DNA from: Halobacillus mangrovi
GTDB taxonomy: Bacteria; Bacillota; Bacilli; Bacillales; Halobacillaceae
Direction of reading: 5' to 3'
NCBI RefSeq assembly: GCF_002097535.1
Contig: NZ_CP020772.1
Location: 1,860,001 to 1,924,000 of the forward strand
Length of the DNA: 64,000 nt
Position 1 is the first letter of the stretch, and each line of letters starts with the position of its first letter. Below, in pieces: positions 44,671-56,644 of the stretch. A program made the position numbers and the translations under genes. The notes beneath the pieces are model-generated. The model was not told where the DNA came from and did not search any database. It saw only the letters and a list, made by a program, of their open reading frames with translations.

Positions 44671-46485
44671 TTGACTAGTCAAAATAAACAAGAAAGGGTA
44701 CGTAACTTTTCGATTATTGCCCATATTGACCATGGGAAATCGACACTAGCTGATCGTATTCTTGAAAAAACGAAAGCTTTGACCCAAAGGGAAATGAAAG
44801 AACAATTCCTCGATGCAATGGATCTAGAACGTGAGCGGGGAATTACAATAAAACTGAACGCTGTACAATTAAGCTATCATGCTAATAATGGTGAAGATTA
44901 TACTTTTCACTTGATTGACACCCCTGGACACGTCGATTTTACATATGAGGTGTCTCGGAGCCTGGCTGCCTGTGAAGGAGCTATATTAGTTGTAGATGCT
45001 GCACAGGGAATCGAAGCTCAAACTCTTGCCAATGTCTATTTGGCATTGGAAAACGATCTCGAAATTATTCCAGTCATAAATAAAATTGACCTTCCTGGTG
45101 CCGATCCAGAACGAATTAAACAAGAAATAGAAGATGTGATAGGGATCGATGCCTCTGATGCGATTTTAGCATCTGCTAAGGAAGGAGTCGGAATTGATGA
45201 GATTTTAGAGCGGATTGTGACAGATATTCCTGCACCAGTGGGTGATGTTAAGGATCCGACCAAAGCGTTGATTTTCGATTCGCTTTACGATTCCTACCGA
45301 GGTGTTATTGCATACACTTGTGTAAGAGAAGGTTCGATCAAAGTCGGAGATAAGATCAAAATGATGGCAACAGGCAAAGAATTTGAAGTGAATGAAGTTG
45401 GCGTATTCAGACCCACACCAACGCCTTTGAAAGAACTCACAGTCGGAGATGTAGGTTATTTGACAGCTTCTATTAAAAATATAGGAGACAGCCGGGTCGG
45501 AGATACGATCACCCTTGCCAACAACCCAGCTGCAGAACCTCTGCCTGGTTATAAGAAACTGAACCCGATGGTGTTCTGTGGAATGTATCCGGTTGATGCA
45601 AATAAATACAATGATTTAAGAGATGCTTTAGAGCGTCTTGAATTAAATGATTCTTCCTTGCAATTTGAAGCGGAGACTTCCCAAGCGTTAGGATTTGGGT
45701 TCCGTTGCGGATTCCTTGGAATGCTTCATATGGAGATCATACAGGAGCGTATTGAGAGAGAATACAAAATTGATTTGATTACAACAGCACCTAGTGTAAT
45801 TTATAAGGTGAAGATGACAGACGGGACGGAAACCAACGTTGATAATCCGTCGATGATGCCCGACAACCAAAAGCTTGAAGAAGTACAGGAACCATTCGTA
45901 AAGGCTACCATTATGGTCCCTAATGAATATGTAGGGCCAGTGATGGAAATTTGCCAGCGGAAACGTGGAAACTTTATGGATATGCAGTACATGGATGATA
46001 ACCGGGTGAATGTAGTGTATGAGATTCCTTTATCAGAGATTGTCTACGACTTCTTTGACTCTCTGAAGTCACAGACCAAAGGATATGCATCATTTGATTA
46101 CGAGCTCATCGGTTACAGGACTTCCAACCTTGTAAAAATGGATATTCTTCTAAACGGAGATACCATCGATGCGTTATCATTCATTGTTCACCGTGATTTC
46201 GCCTATGAGCGAGGGAAACTGATTGCCGAGAAACTAAAAGAGCTGATTCCAAGGCAGCAGTTTGAAGTTCCTGTTCAGGCAGCTATCGGTAACAAAATTG
46301 TAGCCCGCAGTACCATCAAAGCGATGCGTAAAAATGTTCTTTCCAAATGTTACGGAGGAGACATTTCGCGTAAGCGTAAACTTCTAGAGAAACAAAAAGA
46401 AGGTAAGAAACGTATGAAGATGGTAGGCTCTGTAGAGGTGCCTCAGGAAGCCTTCATGTCAGTGCTTGACTTGAGCGAAGATTAA
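44671..46485 (+). CDS. lepA: Elongation factor 4 (LepA)
   Basis: Ribosome-binding translational GTPase; 604 residues. G1 is AHIDHGKST (near residue 17), G3 is DTPGHVDF (near 82), and G4 is [10 protein letters not shown] (near 137). The C-terminal domain typical of LepA ends with the basic [17 protein letters not shown] stretch. The start is TTG 44671 after GTAGGAGTGA. It is followed by a terminator and hemW, the usual order. Confidence 0.97.
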   Translation: MTSQNKQERVRNFSIIAHIDHGKSTLADRILEKTKALTQREMKEQFLDAMDLERERGITIKLNAVQLSYHANNGEDYTFHLIDTPGHVDFTYEVSRSLAACEGAILVVDAAQGIEAQTLANVYLALENDLEIIPVINKIDLPGADPERIKQEIEDVIGIDASDAILASAKEGVGIDEILERIVTDIPAPVGDVKDPTKALIFDSLYDSYRGVIAYTCVREGSIKVGDKIKMMATGKEFEVNEVGVFRPTPTPLKELTVGDVGYLTASIKNIGDSRVGDTITLANNPAAEPLPGYKKLNPMVFCGMYPVDANKYNDLRDALERLELNDSSLQFEAETSQALGFGFRCGFLGMLHMEIIQERIEREYKIDLITTAPSVIYKVKMTDGTETNVDNPSMMPDNQKLEEVQEPFVKATIMVPNEYVGPVMEICQRKRGNFMDMQYMDDNRVNVVYEIPLSEIVYDFFDSLKSQTKGYASFDYELIGYRTSNLVKMDILLNGDTIDALSFIVHRDFAYERGKLIAEKLKELIPRQQFEVPVQAAIGNKIVARSTIKAMRKNVLSKCYGGDISRKRKLLEKQKEGKKRMKMVGSVEVPQEAFMSVLDLSED

Positions 46486-46504
46486 TCAAATTTTTTGAAA
46501 ACAA

Positions 46505-46536
46505 GAAGCCGCAGGAGTCCATCTCTTGCGGTTTTC
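46505..46536 (+). terminator. Terminator after lepA
   Basis: CCGCAGGAG pairs with CTCTTGCGG (one internal mismatch) and is followed by TTTT. hemW starts 22 bases later, so some read-through is likely. Confidence 0.75.
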
Positions 46537-46557
46537 CTTATGAAAGGTGGAACATCA

Positions 46558-47697
46558 ATGAATATCCCATCCGCATATATACACATCCCCTTTTGTCAGC
46601 AAATCTGCCATTACTGTGATTTTACGAAGTTCTTTTATAATGAACGGCTCGCCGATGAATATTTGGTTGCCCTGGAAAAAGAGATCCATACGTACATTCC
46701 AGAAGGAAAAGCAAAGGTAAAGACCATCTTTGTCGGAGGAGGGACGCCAACTGCTGTCAATCATAGTCAGTTGGATAAACTGCTAAAGATGATTGATGAC
46801 CATTTTGATATTGCTGGTTGTGAAGAGTATACGTTTGAAGCGAATCCAGGAGATCTGGATGTAGAAAAAGTAAGACTATTAAAGGCATACGGTGTTAATA
46901 GAATCTCATTAGGAGTACAGGTTTTTGATGATGAGATGCTAGAAAAAATTGGACGTGTACACAAGGTGAAAGACGTGTACACAAATGTTGACCGGCTTCT
47001 CCAGGTGGGGCTATCCAATGTGAGTATCGATTTGATGTATGGGCTGCCGGGCCAGACGGTACGTGATTTTGAGAAGACGATAGATGAGGCCATGCAATTC
47101 GGGCTGCCTCATTATTCTTCCTATTCACTTCAAATTGAACCTAAAACGATCTTCTATCAGCGCTATAAAAAAGGGACATTAGTCAAGCCACCCGAGGAAG
47201 ATGAAGCTGAGATGTATGAACTGCTTCAGAAAAAATTAGCTGACCAAGGAGTCCATCAATACGAAATTAGCAATTTCTCTAAGCCGGGGTTTGAAAGCAA
47301 ACACAACCTGACATACTGGAATAACGAATATTATTATGGTATTGGAGCCGGTGCACACGGGTATATGCCTGGAAAAAGAACAATTAATATTCGTCCATTG
47401 CCTGCTTATGTAAAACAGGCAATGGAAAATGGACAGCCGATCCTTCATGAAGAACCAGTAGGCGTAAAAGAACAAATGGAAGAAGAAATGTTTCTCGGGT
47501 TAAGAAAGACAGAAGGTGTGTCTGAAGCAGGGTTCGAACGTAAATATGGCCAAAAGTTAGAAGATGTTTTCGGAGATGCGCTACCTACACTTAAACAAAG
47601 GAATTTAATTGTGGAGGACAATGGTTTGGTCCGCCTGACCGATCGCGGACGCATCCTTGGAAATGAAGTCTTCAGGGAATTTTTGCTTGACGATTAA
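46558..47697 (+). CDS. hemW: Heme chaperone HemW (radical SAM)
   Basis: A 379-residue radical SAM protein of the HemN-like group, now viewed as a heme-binding chaperone rather than coproporphyrinogen oxidase. The cluster motif C-x3-C-x2-C is in FCQQICHYCDF (near residue 14); the first position typical of true HemN enzymes is missing, as in HemW. The GGGTPT motif (near 62) and a C-terminal HemN domain follow. ATG 46558 is seven bases after AAAGGTGG; an in-frame start at 46495 would lie inside the lepA terminator. Confidence 0.94.
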   Translation: MNIPSAYIHIPFCQQICHYCDFTKFFYNERLADEYLVALEKEIHTYIPEGKAKVKTIFVGGGTPTAVNHSQLDKLLKMIDDHFDIAGCEEYTFEANPGDLDVEKVRLLKAYGVNRISLGVQVFDDEMLEKIGRVHKVKDVYTNVDRLLQVGLSNVSIDLMYGLPGQTVRDFEKTIDEAMQFGLPHYSSYSLQIEPKTIFYQRYKKGTLVKPPEEDEAEMYELLQKKLADQGVHQYEISNFSKPGFESKHNLTYWNNEYYYGIGAGAHGYMPGKRTINIRPLPAYVKQAMENGQPILHEEPVGVKEQMEEEMFLGLRKTEGVSEAGFERKYGQKLEDVFGDALPTLKQRNLIVEDNGLVRLTDRGRILGNEVFREFLLDD

Positions 47698-47714
47698 AAA
47701 TGAGAACTTACCCG

Positions 47715-47743
47715 TTGACATCCTCATACCCTTTTGATAATTT
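47715..47743 (+). promoter_or_regulatory. Sigma-A promoter of the hrcA heat-shock operon
   Basis: TTGACA (47715-47720), 17-base spacer, TAATTT (47738-47743). It stands just upstream of the CIRCE operator. Confidence 0.75.
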
Positions 47744-47753
47744 ATTATTAGAT

Positions 47754-47780
47754 TTAGCACTCAGTTAAACCGAGTGCTAA
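47754..47780. promoter_or_regulatory. CIRCE operator
   Basis: TTAGCACTC (47754-47762), nine-base spacer, GAGTGCTAA (47772-47780): a perfect match to the HrcA operator. It lies between the promoter and hrcA, so HrcA represses its own operon. Confidence 0.98.
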
Positions 47781-47795
47781 CAGAGGTGATCATCG

Positions 47796-48818
47796 ATGTT
47801 AACAGAAAGACAACTGCTCATTTTGCAAGTCATAATTGATGATTTCATCCTGACCGCACAGCCAGTTGGCTCCCGGTCAATCGCCAAAAAGGATGCTGTG
47901 ACTTTCAGCTCCGCAACCATTAGAAATGAAATGGCAGACTTAGAGGAGATGGGTTTCATTGAAAAAACGCACTCATCTTCAGGCAGAGTACCGTCTGAAA
48001 AAGGGTACCGCTTTTATGTGGATCATTTACTTTCTCCGCTGCGTCTGTCACGAGATGAAATCCGCACCATACGTGAGGCCTTCGATGATAAAATGTTGGA
48101 GTTTGAAAGAGTCGTACAAAAATCTGCGGGAATTCTCTCAGAATTAACGAACTATACCTCCATCATTTTAGGTCCGGAAGTGTTCGAAACGAAGCTGAAA
48201 CAATTGCAGATCGTTCCATTGACTAAACAATCTGCTATTGCCATCTTAGTTACGAACACAGGCCACGTCGAACACCGTGCCTTCAATGTTCCGGTTGAGA
48301 TTGAACCATCAGATCTTGAAAAGATGGTGAACATCTTAAATAGCCGCTTGCAAGGAGTTCCGCTCGTGAAGCTTCATGAGAAACTACTTACTGAAATAAG
48401 TGATTTGCTTGAGGCTCATACGGAACGGCATGAACAAGCCTTTTCTTATTTAAAGGCTGCGTTAATGGATGAACAGCCAACGAAGCTTTATATCGGAGGT
48501 AAAACAAACATCCTGATGCAACCCGAATTTAGAGACTTGGAGAAGGTGCGTTCCCTGTATGCAACGATTGAACAAGAAAATGAAATGGCCGACCTTTTAC
48601 GCTCAGGCGACGAAGGGATTCATTTCAGAATCGGACAGGAAAATCCTTTTGATGCAATGCAAAACTGTAGTTTGATTACAGCAAGCTATAGACTCGGAAA
48701 TGATCAAATAGGAACAATTGCCCTATTAGGTCCGACACGTATGGAGTATAACCGGATGTTTTCTTTAATGAATGTGTTATCTAAGCACATGACGAATACA
48801 TTTCAAGGCTGGTATTAA
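47796..48818 (+). CDS. hrcA: Heat-inducible transcription repressor HrcA
   Basis: Represses class I heat-shock genes through CIRCE and needs GroEL to fold; 340 residues. The winged HTH is at the N-terminus (about residues 1-75: MLTERQLLILQVIIDDFIL, SSATIRNEMADLEEMGFI). The GAF-like and dimer domains follow. The start ATG lies 16 bases after the CIRCE end with an AGAGGTGAT site. First gene of hrcA-grpE-dnaK-dnaJ. Confidence 0.97.
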   Translation: MLTERQLLILQVIIDDFILTAQPVGSRSIAKKDAVTFSSATIRNEMADLEEMGFIEKTHSSSGRVPSEKGYRFYVDHLLSPLRLSRDEIRTIREAFDDKMLEFERVVQKSAGILSELTNYTSIILGPEVFETKLKQLQIVPLTKQSAIAILVTNTGHVEHRAFNVPVEIEPSDLEKMVNILNSRLQGVPLVKLHEKLLTEISDLLEAHTERHEQAFSYLKAALMDEQPTKLYIGGKTNILMQPEFRDLEKVRSLYATIEQENEMADLLRSGDEGIHFRIGQENPFDAMQNCSLITASYRLGNDQIGTIALLGPTRMEYNRMFSLMNVLSKHMTNTFQGWY

Positions 48819-48833
48819 TGACTGGCACAATCA

Positions 48834-48866
48834 AAGATGGGGGTTTCTTCCCATCGCTTCTTTTTG
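48834..48866 (+). terminator. Hairpin between hrcA and grpE (possible attenuator)
   Basis: GATGGG (48836-48841) pairs with CCCATC (48850-48855) around an eight-base loop and is followed by a T-rich stretch (TTCTTTTTG). It may lower expression of the genes after hrcA or mark a processing site. Confidence 0.6.
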
Positions 48867-48933
48867 TCTATTGCTTTTTTTAAGGCATTCATTCATGTTA
48901 TAGTCAGTAACGGTGAAGTAGGAGGTGGAAGTC

Positions 48934-49464
48934 GTGGAAGAGAACAAGCAAGAGGGAATCGTTGAAGAAGAACTTGATCAAAATGAAGCTGAACAAGAGC
49001 CAGCTGAAGAAAGTAATGGCGAACTCGAGCAGCTACGCCAAGAAAAAGAAGAAATCAACAATCGATTACTTCGGCTTCAAGCTGATTATGATAATTTCCG
49101 ACGTCGTACCCAAAAGGAAAAGGAATCGGATCGGAAATATAGATCACAAAGCCTAGTTGAGGAACTAGTTCCAGTATTGGACAATTTCGACCGTGCTTTG
49201 CAAGTGGAAGTAGACGGAGAAGCTGCTGAAAAGTTTGCAGAAGGCATGAAAATGGTCTATCAGCAATTCAAAGCAGCACTTGATAAAGAAGGCGTAGAAG
49301 AAATTCCAGCCGTTGGGGAAGAATTTGATCCCCATTTGCACCAGGCGATCATGCAAGTAGAAGATGAAAACTACGATTCAAATATTGTGGTTGAAGAACT
49401 TCAAAAAGGGTATCGCTTAAAAGATAGGGTCATCCGCCCTTCTATGGTAAAAGTAAATCAATAA
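48934..49464 (+). CDS. grpE: Nucleotide exchange factor GrpE
   Basis: Releases ADP from DnaK; 176 residues. An acidic disordered N-terminus (about 1-35) is followed by the long coiled-coil dimer helix (about 36-95: [19 protein letters not shown]) and the beta domain ([20 protein letters not shown] near 130). The start is GTG 48934, eight bases after AGGAGG; GTG 48925 overlaps that site. Second gene of the heat-shock operon. Confidence 0.95.
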   Translation: MEENKQEGIVEEELDQNEAEQEPAEESNGELEQLRQEKEEINNRLLRLQADYDNFRRRTQKEKESDRKYRSQSLVEELVPVLDNFDRALQVEVDGEAAEKFAEGMKMVYQQFKAALDKEGVEEIPAVGEEFDPHLHQAIMQVEDENYDSNIVVEELQKGYRLKDRVIRPSMVKVNQ

Positions 49465-49479
49465 AAAGATGATAGATGA

Positions 49480-51333
<1,854 letters not shown>

Positions 51334-51345
51334 GGATAGGTGAGA

Positions 51346-51390
51346 AAAGAAAAGTCAAAGTCAGGTTCTTCTTGGCTTTGACTTTTTTCA
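51346..51390 (+). terminator. Terminator-like hairpin between dnaK and dnaJ
   Basis: AAAAGTCAAAG (51350-51360) pairs with CTTTGACTTTT (51376-51386) and ends in T's. It would reduce dnaJ and downstream expression relative to dnaK. Confidence 0.85.
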
Positions 51391-51481
51391 CGTAAAGCCT
51401 GTGTCTGAACAGATTTGCCTGAACCTTATGTGAATGGTAATATAAACGTTATGTAATAGCGCCCGGGAGAGTGATTCACAA

Positions 51482-52606
51482 GTGAGTAAACGCGATTATT
51501 ATGAGGTTCTTGGTGTTTCAAAAGATGCCTCAAAGGATGAAATAAAGAAAGCTTACCGAAAACTGGCGCGTAAATATCACCCAGACGTCAGTGAAGAAGA
51601 AAATGCCTCAGAAAAATTCAAAGAGGCTAAAGAGGCTTATGAAACGTTAAGTGATCAGCAAAAACGTGCGCAGTACGACCAATTTGGCCATGCGGGTCCA
51701 AATCAGGGAGGCTTTGGCGGTTTTGGTGGAGCAGAAGACTTCGGTGGCTTCGGGGATATTTTCGATATGTTCTTCGGAGGCGGCGGACGGAGACGCGATC
51801 CAAACGCTCCGCGTAAAGGTGCCGATCTTCAGTACACGATGACTCTTCAATTTGAAGAAGCAATTTTCGGTAAAAGTACAGATATTGAAATTCCGGTTGA
51901 AGAAGATTGTGATACGTGTGACGGCTCTGGTGCTAAACCAGGAACGTCACCGGAAACATGTCCGCACTGTCAAGGGAGCGGTCAAATCAATCAGGAACAG
52001 AACACGCCATTTGGCCGTGTAGTAAACCGTAGAGTTTGTCACCACTGTCAAGGCAGCGGTAAAATCGTTAAAGACAAATGTAACAATTGCGGAGGTGACG
52101 GACGCGTCAAGAGCCGCAAGAAGATTCATCTTGATATTCCTGCGGGTATTGATGATGGACAGCAAATCCGCGTCCAAGGAAAAGGAGAAGACGGTGTTAA
52201 CGGCGGTCCAGCTGGTGATCTATTCGTGGTCATTCGCGTCCAGCCTCACGAATTTTTCCAGCGTGAAGGAGACCATATCTTCTGTGAAATTCCGTTGACT
52301 TTTGCTCAAGCGGCTCTGGGTGACGAGATCGAAGTCCCAACGGTCCATGGCAAAGTGAAGTTAAAAATTCCTGCTGGTACGCAGACAGGTAAAACATTCC
52401 GTTTGAAAGACAAGGGTGCTCCTAATGTTCATGGCCGAGGTCAAGGGGACCAGCACGTCAGAACAAAGGTAATTACACCGAAGAATTTAACGGATCGTCA
52501 GAAAGATCTATTACGTGAGTTTAATGATATCAGTGGAAATGAAGTAACTGACGAGCAACATGGAAATTTCTTTGAACGTATGAAACGTGCATTCAAAGGT
52601 GACTAA
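51482..52606 (+). CDS. dnaJ: Co-chaperone DnaJ (Hsp40)
   Basis: Stimulates the DnaK ATPase; 374 residues. The J domain (about 1-70) has the HPD tripeptide in YHPDVS (near 33). A Gly/Phe-rich linker (about 75-105) precedes four zinc-binding CxxCxGxG repeats ([32 protein letters not shown]; about 145-210) and the C-terminal substrate domains. The start is GTG 51482 after GGGAGAG. A possible weak promoter, TTGCCT with TAATAT 17 bases on, lies in the dnaK-dnaJ gap. Confidence 0.97.
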   Translation: MSKRDYYEVLGVSKDASKDEIKKAYRKLARKYHPDVSEEENASEKFKEAKEAYETLSDQQKRAQYDQFGHAGPNQGGFGGFGGAEDFGGFGDIFDMFFGGGGRRRDPNAPRKGADLQYTMTLQFEEAIFGKSTDIEIPVEEDCDTCDGSGAKPGTSPETCPHCQGSGQINQEQNTPFGRVVNRRVCHHCQGSGKIVKDKCNNCGGDGRVKSRKKIHLDIPAGIDDGQQIRVQGKGEDGVNGGPAGDLFVVIRVQPHEFFQREGDHIFCEIPLTFAQAALGDEIEVPTVHGKVKLKIPAGTQTGKTFRLKDKGAPNVHGRGQGDQHVRTKVITPKNLTDRQKDLLREFNDISGNEVTDEQHGNFFERMKRAFKGD

Positions 52607-52623
52607 TAAATAAAAGCAAGAGG

Positions 52624-52702
52624 AGAGTGTCTGCAGCGAAACGGTTCTCAGGGGTTTGCGAATTCAAATATTCCCTTGTCTTCGTGCAGACACTTTTCTT
52701 TT
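52624..52702 (+). terminator. Large terminator-like hairpin between dnaJ and prmA
   Basis: AGTGTCTGCA (52626-52635) pairs with TGCAGACACT (52685-52694), with a GCGAA/TTCG continuation inside and a T-rich tail (TTTTCTTTTTG). The 49-base interior is unusually long. Confidence 0.75.
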
Positions 52703-52733
52703 TGAAAAAAATAGCAAAGTGAGTTGATCACAA

Positions 52734-53672
52734 ATGAAATGGTCTGAAATTTGTATCCATACAACCAATGAAGCAATTGAACCTGTCTCCAACATTCTTC
52801 ATGAATCTGGTGCCAGTGGTGTTGTCATTGAAGACCCGCAAGATCTTTTAAGAGATACGGCTCCCCTTGGAGAGATCTATGAATTGAATCCAGATGACTA
52901 TCCAAAGGAAGGCGTCTATGTGAAAGCATATTTGCCAGTCAACAGCTTCTTAGCAGAAACAGTCGAGGAAATCAAACAATCGGTCAATCATTTGACTGAG
53001 TTTAATATCGACTTGGGACATAATCACGTAACGGTTAGTGAAATCAATGAAGAAGACTGGGCAACCGCTTGGAAAAAATATTATAAGCCTGTCAAAATTT
53101 CAGAGAAGATTACCATCATTCCTACGTGGGAAGATTATACGCCTGTTTCCAGTGATGAAATTATCATTGAAATGGACCCTGGAATGGCTTTTGGAACAGG
53201 TACACACCCGACAACGGTACTTAGTATTCAGGCTTTGGAACAATACTTAGAAAAAGACGATCTAGTCATGGATGTTGGCGCAGGTTCAGGAATCCTAAGT
53301 GTAGCATCCATATTACTGGGAGCCAGACATTGCTATGCTTTTGATCTAGATGATATTGCTGTTACGAGTACAATGAATAACGCAAGATTAAATCAGGTAG
53401 AGAGTCAGGTTACTTCTAAATTGAATGATCTTCTTAATGGAATTGAGATGGAAGCAGATTTGATCGTTTCGAACATACTGGCAGAGATTATTGTTCGCTT
53501 TACAGATGACGCCTTTCGCGTAGTAAAACCTGGGGGCTATTTTATAACTTCAGGGATCATAGCTGGTAAAAAAGATGAAGTCAGAAGTCAGTTAATCGAA
53601 TCAGGCTTTGAGATAGTGGAAACGAATAAAATGGAAGATTGGGTTAGCGTTGTAGCGAGAAAGCCAGAATAA
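52734..53672 (+). CDS. prmA: Ribosomal protein L11 methyltransferase PrmA
   Basis: SAM-dependent methyltransferase that trimethylates ribosomal protein L11; 312 residues. The N-terminal substrate domain (about 1-110) is followed by the catalytic domain with GTGTHPTT (near 162) and DVGAGSGILSVASILLG (near 180). The NPPY-like position reads SNILAEI (near 246), as usual in PrmA. Orthologue of B. subtilis yqeT behind dnaJ. Confidence 0.96.
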   Translation: MKWSEICIHTTNEAIEPVSNILHESGASGVVIEDPQDLLRDTAPLGEIYELNPDDYPKEGVYVKAYLPVNSFLAETVEEIKQSVNHLTEFNIDLGHNHVTVSEINEEDWATAWKKYYKPVKISEKITIIPTWEDYTPVSSDEIIIEMDPGMAFGTGTHPTTVLSIQALEQYLEKDDLVMDVGAGSGILSVASILLGARHCYAFDLDDIAVTSTMNNARLNQVESQVTSKLNDLLNGIEMEADLIVSNILAEIIVRFTDDAFRVVKPGGYFITSGIIAGKKDEVRSQLIESGFEIVETNKMEDWVSVVARKPE

Positions 53673-53685
53673 AGGTGATTGACTC

Positions 53686-54435
53686 ATGCAAAGATATTTC
53701 GTAGAGACTGAAAATTGGAGTTCCGACTTCCTGGAAATAATCGGAGATGATGTTCACCACATTTTTACGGTCATGCGTATGAAGGAAGGAGAACATTTGA
53801 CAGCGGTTCATCCAGAACAAGGGCCGGCTATTTGTGAGATTACAAACATGCAAGAGGATCAAGTGCAGTGTAAAGTAGTAGAGTGGTTAAATGAAGACAG
53901 TGAGCTGCCAGCTTCCGTTACGATTGTTCAGAGCTTAGGAAAAGGCGACAAGATGGAACAGGTCGTGAAAAAGGGTACAGAGCTTGGGGCTTTTGCCTTT
54001 ATTCCTTATCAAGCTGATAGGTCAGTAGCCAAATGGGACCCAAAAAAAGCTGAAAAGAAGACTCAGCGCTTGAGTAAAATTGCTAAAGAGGCGAGTGAGC
54101 AGTCAGAAAGAATTCACATTCCGGAAATTCATCAACTTCATTCCCTGTCTGATTTAATTTCCGTTTCTTATGAGTATGATCATTGTTTATTTGCCTATGA
54201 AGATGAAGCAAGAAAGAAAAGTTATCACTCTTTATCTGAAAAGCTTAAGGAAGTAAAAAGAGGGGATAAGGTCTTGATCATGTTCGGGCCAGAAGGAGGG
54301 TTCTCTGAACAGGAAGTAGATCGTCTTAGAGAGAATCACTTCACTTCAGTAAGGCTAGGGCCACGGATTTTGCGTATGGAAACGGCCCCTTTATATTTCC
54401 TGTCCAGTCTCTCCTATCAGTTGGAAGAAATGTGA
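53686..54435 (+). CDS. rsmE: 16S rRNA m3U1498 methyltransferase RsmE
   Basis: SPOUT-fold enzyme that methylates U1498 of 16S rRNA; 249 residues. It has an N-terminal PUA-like domain (about 1-75) and the SPOUT knot with FGPEGGFSEQEVD (near residue 203) and LGPRILRMETA (near 226). ATG 53686 follows AAAGGTGATTG. It follows prmA as B. subtilis yqeU follows yqeT. Confidence 0.96.
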   Translation: MQRYFVETENWSSDFLEIIGDDVHHIFTVMRMKEGEHLTAVHPEQGPAICEITNMQEDQVQCKVVEWLNEDSELPASVTIVQSLGKGDKMEQVVKKGTELGAFAFIPYQADRSVAKWDPKKAEKKTQRLSKIAKEASEQSERIHIPEIHQLHSLSDLISVSYEYDHCLFAYEDEARKKSYHSLSEKLKEVKRGDKVLIMFGPEGGFSEQEVDRLRENHFTSVRLGPRILRMETAPLYFLSSLSYQLEEM

Positions 54436-54529
54436 AGAGAGGCGTCTTTGAATGTTCGCTTTTTCAGCGCTTTCATGCTATGATACAATAGATGTACGAA
54501 CAACTTAATTTGAAGGGAAGATACAAATA

Positions 54530-55201
54530 ATGGAACAAAATCTAGCTAAAATGATTGATCATACACAATTAAAGCCTGACACGCCTAAAGATAAAATCAC
54601 ACAAATTTGTAAAGAAGCGAAAGAACAACAATTTGCTTCTGTATGTGTAAACCCGCACTGGGTAGAATATTGCTCAGATCTTTTAAAGGATACTGATGTG
54701 AAAGTTTGTACGGTTATCGGTTTTCCACTAGGTGCAACTACTAAAGAAACTAAAGCTTTTGAAACACGACAGGCAATCGAAAAAGGTGCTACAGAAGTAG
54801 ATATGGTCATCAACATCGGTGAACTTAAATCGGGCAACACAGATATAGTAAAGGAAGATATCGAAGCAGTTGTCCGTGAAGCTCAAGGAAAAGCATTAGT
54901 TAAAGTGATCATTGAAACTTCTCTTCTGTCTGAGGATGAAAAAGTAACAGCATCTGAGCTTGCTAAAGAAGCAGGAGCAGACTTTGTTAAGACCTCTACA
55001 GGTTTCTCAGGCGGAGGCGCTACTGTTGAGGACATAAGCTTAATGCGTAAGACCGTAGGCCCTGAAATGGGTGTGAAGGCTTCTGGCGGTGTCCGTGATT
55101 ACGAAGGAGCAAAAGCGATGATCGAAGCTGGTGCTACTAGAATCGGAGCGTCTTCTGGTATAGCGATTGTAAACGGTGGACAGGGAACATCTGATTATTA
55201 A
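54530..55201 (+). CDS. deoC: Deoxyribose-phosphate aldolase
   Basis: Splits 2-deoxyribose 5-phosphate into glyceraldehyde 3-phosphate and acetaldehyde; 223 residues, class I aldolase TIM barrel. The Schiff-base lysine is K154 in [10 protein letters not shown]; other active-site parts are IDHTQLKPD (near 8), [11 protein letters not shown] (near 88) and [12 protein letters not shown] (near 184). An extended -10 (TGCTATGAT, 54477-54484) lies upstream. In B. subtilis the gene at this place is mtaB (yqeV), and deoC is elsewhere. A terminator follows. Confidence 0.96.
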   Translation: MEQNLAKMIDHTQLKPDTPKDKITQICKEAKEQQFASVCVNPHWVEYCSDLLKDTDVKVCTVIGFPLGATTKETKAFETRQAIEKGATEVDMVINIGELKSGNTDIVKEDIEAVVREAQGKALVKVIIETSLLSEDEKVTASELAKEAGADFVKTSTGFSGGGATVEDISLMRKTVGPEMGVKASGGVRDYEGAKAMIEAGATRIGASSGIAIVNGGQGTSDY

Positions 55202-55216
55202 TAATCTACCTTAGGT

Positions 55217-55259
55217 AATAAAGACCGTATGCCTGGTAGGGCATTCGGTCTTTATTTTT
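55217..55259 (+). terminator. Terminator after deoC
   Basis: AATAAAGACCG (55217-55227) pairs with CGGTCTTTATT (55246-55256), with an inner ATGCC/GGCAT stem, then T's. Confidence 0.92.
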
Positions 55260-55780
55260 GTGTATAGGAAATTATGGTAATTTATGTCGGATAACTTTCT
55301 TCGATTCTAGGTTATATCGAACTCTGGCATCTAGTTCCTCCAGGTCTTGAGTCAATCGATTTGGTTGATAAAAAGGCTGCTTGTTCCATCACTTGTATTA
55401 TATTTAGAGGACTCGCAAATTTATTTGCCATTCAAAGAAGTGGCATTTTTTTAATAAAGCGGGACAGAGACAAGAGCTAAATTAAGTAAAACAGGTACAT
55501 TTAATCAGAAGGGGTTTCAATAAAATGAAAGCTATTCCTTACTTAGTAATGCGTACTATGCCAATGAATGTACTGTCCATCAAATAGTACCTGCGGGGAT
55601 CATGATTGATCATAGCTGACATTCAGCAATCCTGCTATGATGAAGAATACTTTTTGCCAAATAGACTCCCTAATTTTAAACGATTGGAAATACCGTTATA
55701 TTTAGGTAGATCTACTTATGCAAAAGCAGACCATTTGTGTGAAAAAAAGGAATTTCCTAAACCAATCCATTATAAAAAAG
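55260..55780. other. Gene-poor stretch between deoC and rpsU
   Basis: No convincing coding region. There is a terminator-like hairpin with T-run (TGCCATT...GTGGCA, about 55426-55451) without any gene in front of it. A 20-codon ORF (55525-55587, MKAIPYLVMRTMPMNV start) has AAGGGG upstream, but nothing supports it further. The composition is AT-rich. It could be what remains of a gene that was lost from here. Confidence 0.5.
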
Positions 55781-55809
55781 TTGACCACACCTAAACCTTA
55801 TAATATAAT
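55781..55809 (+). promoter_or_regulatory. Sigma-A promoter of rpsU-yqeY
   Basis: TTGACC (55781-55786), 17-base spacer, TATAAT (55804-55809). Confidence 0.9.
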
Positions 55810-55817
55810 TGTCAAAG

Positions 55818-55836
55818 GTATGGGAGGTTCCCATAC
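55818..55836 (+). promoter_or_regulatory. Hairpin at the 5' end of the rpsU leader
   Basis: GTATGGGA pairs with TCCCATAC around a three-base loop. It begins within a few bases of the expected transcription start, so it may protect the mRNA 5' end; a run of T's follows 12 bases later. Confidence 0.6.
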
Positions 55837-55876
55837 GAGAGAAACAGTTTTTTTGCTTCGGAGGGAGGGAAATTGC

Positions 55877-56050
55877 ATGTCAAATACAACTCGCGTTCGT
55901 AAAAACGAGTCTCTTGAAGATGCTCTTCGTCGCTTTAAGCGTAATGTATCAAAAAGTGGTACATTAGCTGAATATCGTAAACGTGAATATTACGATAAGC
56001 CTAGCGTACGCCGTAAGAAAAAGTCAGAGGCGGCTAGAAAGCGCAAGTAA
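55877..56050 (+). CDS. rpsU: 30S ribosomal protein S21
   Basis: A 57-residue basic protein, [20 protein letters not shown] at the start and a lysine/arginine-rich tail. ATG 55877 follows GGAGGGAGGG; an open frame extends further upstream, but it crosses the promoter. It is cotranscribed with yqeY, as in B. subtilis. Confidence 0.97.
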   Translation: MSNTTRVRKNESLEDALRRFKRNVSKSGTLAEYRKREYYDKPSVRRKKKSEAARKRK

Positions 56051-56071
56051 TCTAAGAGGGTGTTGAATGAG

Positions 56072-56518
56072 ATGACTATTACGGAACGTCTCACCCAGGA
56101 TATGAAAACAGCCATGAAAGCTCGTGACAAAAAGCGTTTGTCTACGATCCGTATGGTTAGAGCTTCATTTCAAAATGAGGCCATTAAACTGGGGAAAGAC
56201 TCATTATCTGAAGAAGAAGAAATGACTGTTTTATCTCGTGAGGTAAAGCAGAGGAAAGATTCCCTCCAAGAATTCAAAGAAGCTGGACGTGAAGACCTTG
56301 TAGAAGAGCTCGAAAAAGAAATCGAGATTTTGCAAGTATACATGCCGAAACAGCTGACAGATGAAGAACTTGAAGAAATCGTACAAGAAACGATTGAAGA
56401 AGTAGGAGCGACTTCCAAGGCTGACATGGGTAAAGTCATGAGCGCAGTAATGCCTAAGATTAAAGGCAAAGCTGATGGCTCCAAGGTCAATAAGCTTGTA
56501 CTTCAGCAATTATCTTAA
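56072..56518 (+). CDS. yqeY: GatB/YqeY domain protein
   Basis: A 148-residue helical protein with the same fold as the tail domain of GatB, the tRNA amidotransferase subunit; its precise role is unclear, although tRNA binding is likely. Conserved stretches are [17 protein letters not shown] and the end [22 protein letters not shown] (seen as [15 protein letters not shown]). ATG 56072 gives the B. subtilis length; GTG 56060 overlaps the AAGAGGG site. Confidence 0.92.
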   Translation: MTITERLTQDMKTAMKARDKKRLSTIRMVRASFQNEAIKLGKDSLSEEEEMTVLSREVKQRKDSLQEFKEAGREDLVEELEKEIEILQVYMPKQLTDEELEEIVQETIEEVGATSKADMGKVMSAVMPKIKGKADGSKVNKLVLQQLS

Positions 56519-56523
56519 ACTAA

Positions 56524-56554
56524 AAGGCCTCTCTTCCGTAGGGAGGTCTTTTTA
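56524..56554 (+). terminator. Terminator after yqeY
   Basis: AAAGGCCTC pairs with GAGGTCTTT (one G-U) and is followed by TTTTT. Confidence 0.85.
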
Positions 56555-56644
56555 TATTGGTTTGCAAATTGTAATATAAAGGTACTGACTATGCTTTTTG
56601 AATGCATTTTCATTTGATTTACATAAACTTTATGCAAAAAAATT

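Noticed and set aside
55606..55794. 62-codon ORF between deoC and rpsU
   Set aside because: TTG start without a ribosome site, runs into the rpsU promoter, and the protein resembles nothing I know.
55718..55876. Open frame upstream of rpsU adding 53 residues
   Set aside because: It crosses the rpsU promoter and leader hairpin; S21 proteins start at MSNTT-like ends and ATG 55877 has a strong ribosome site.
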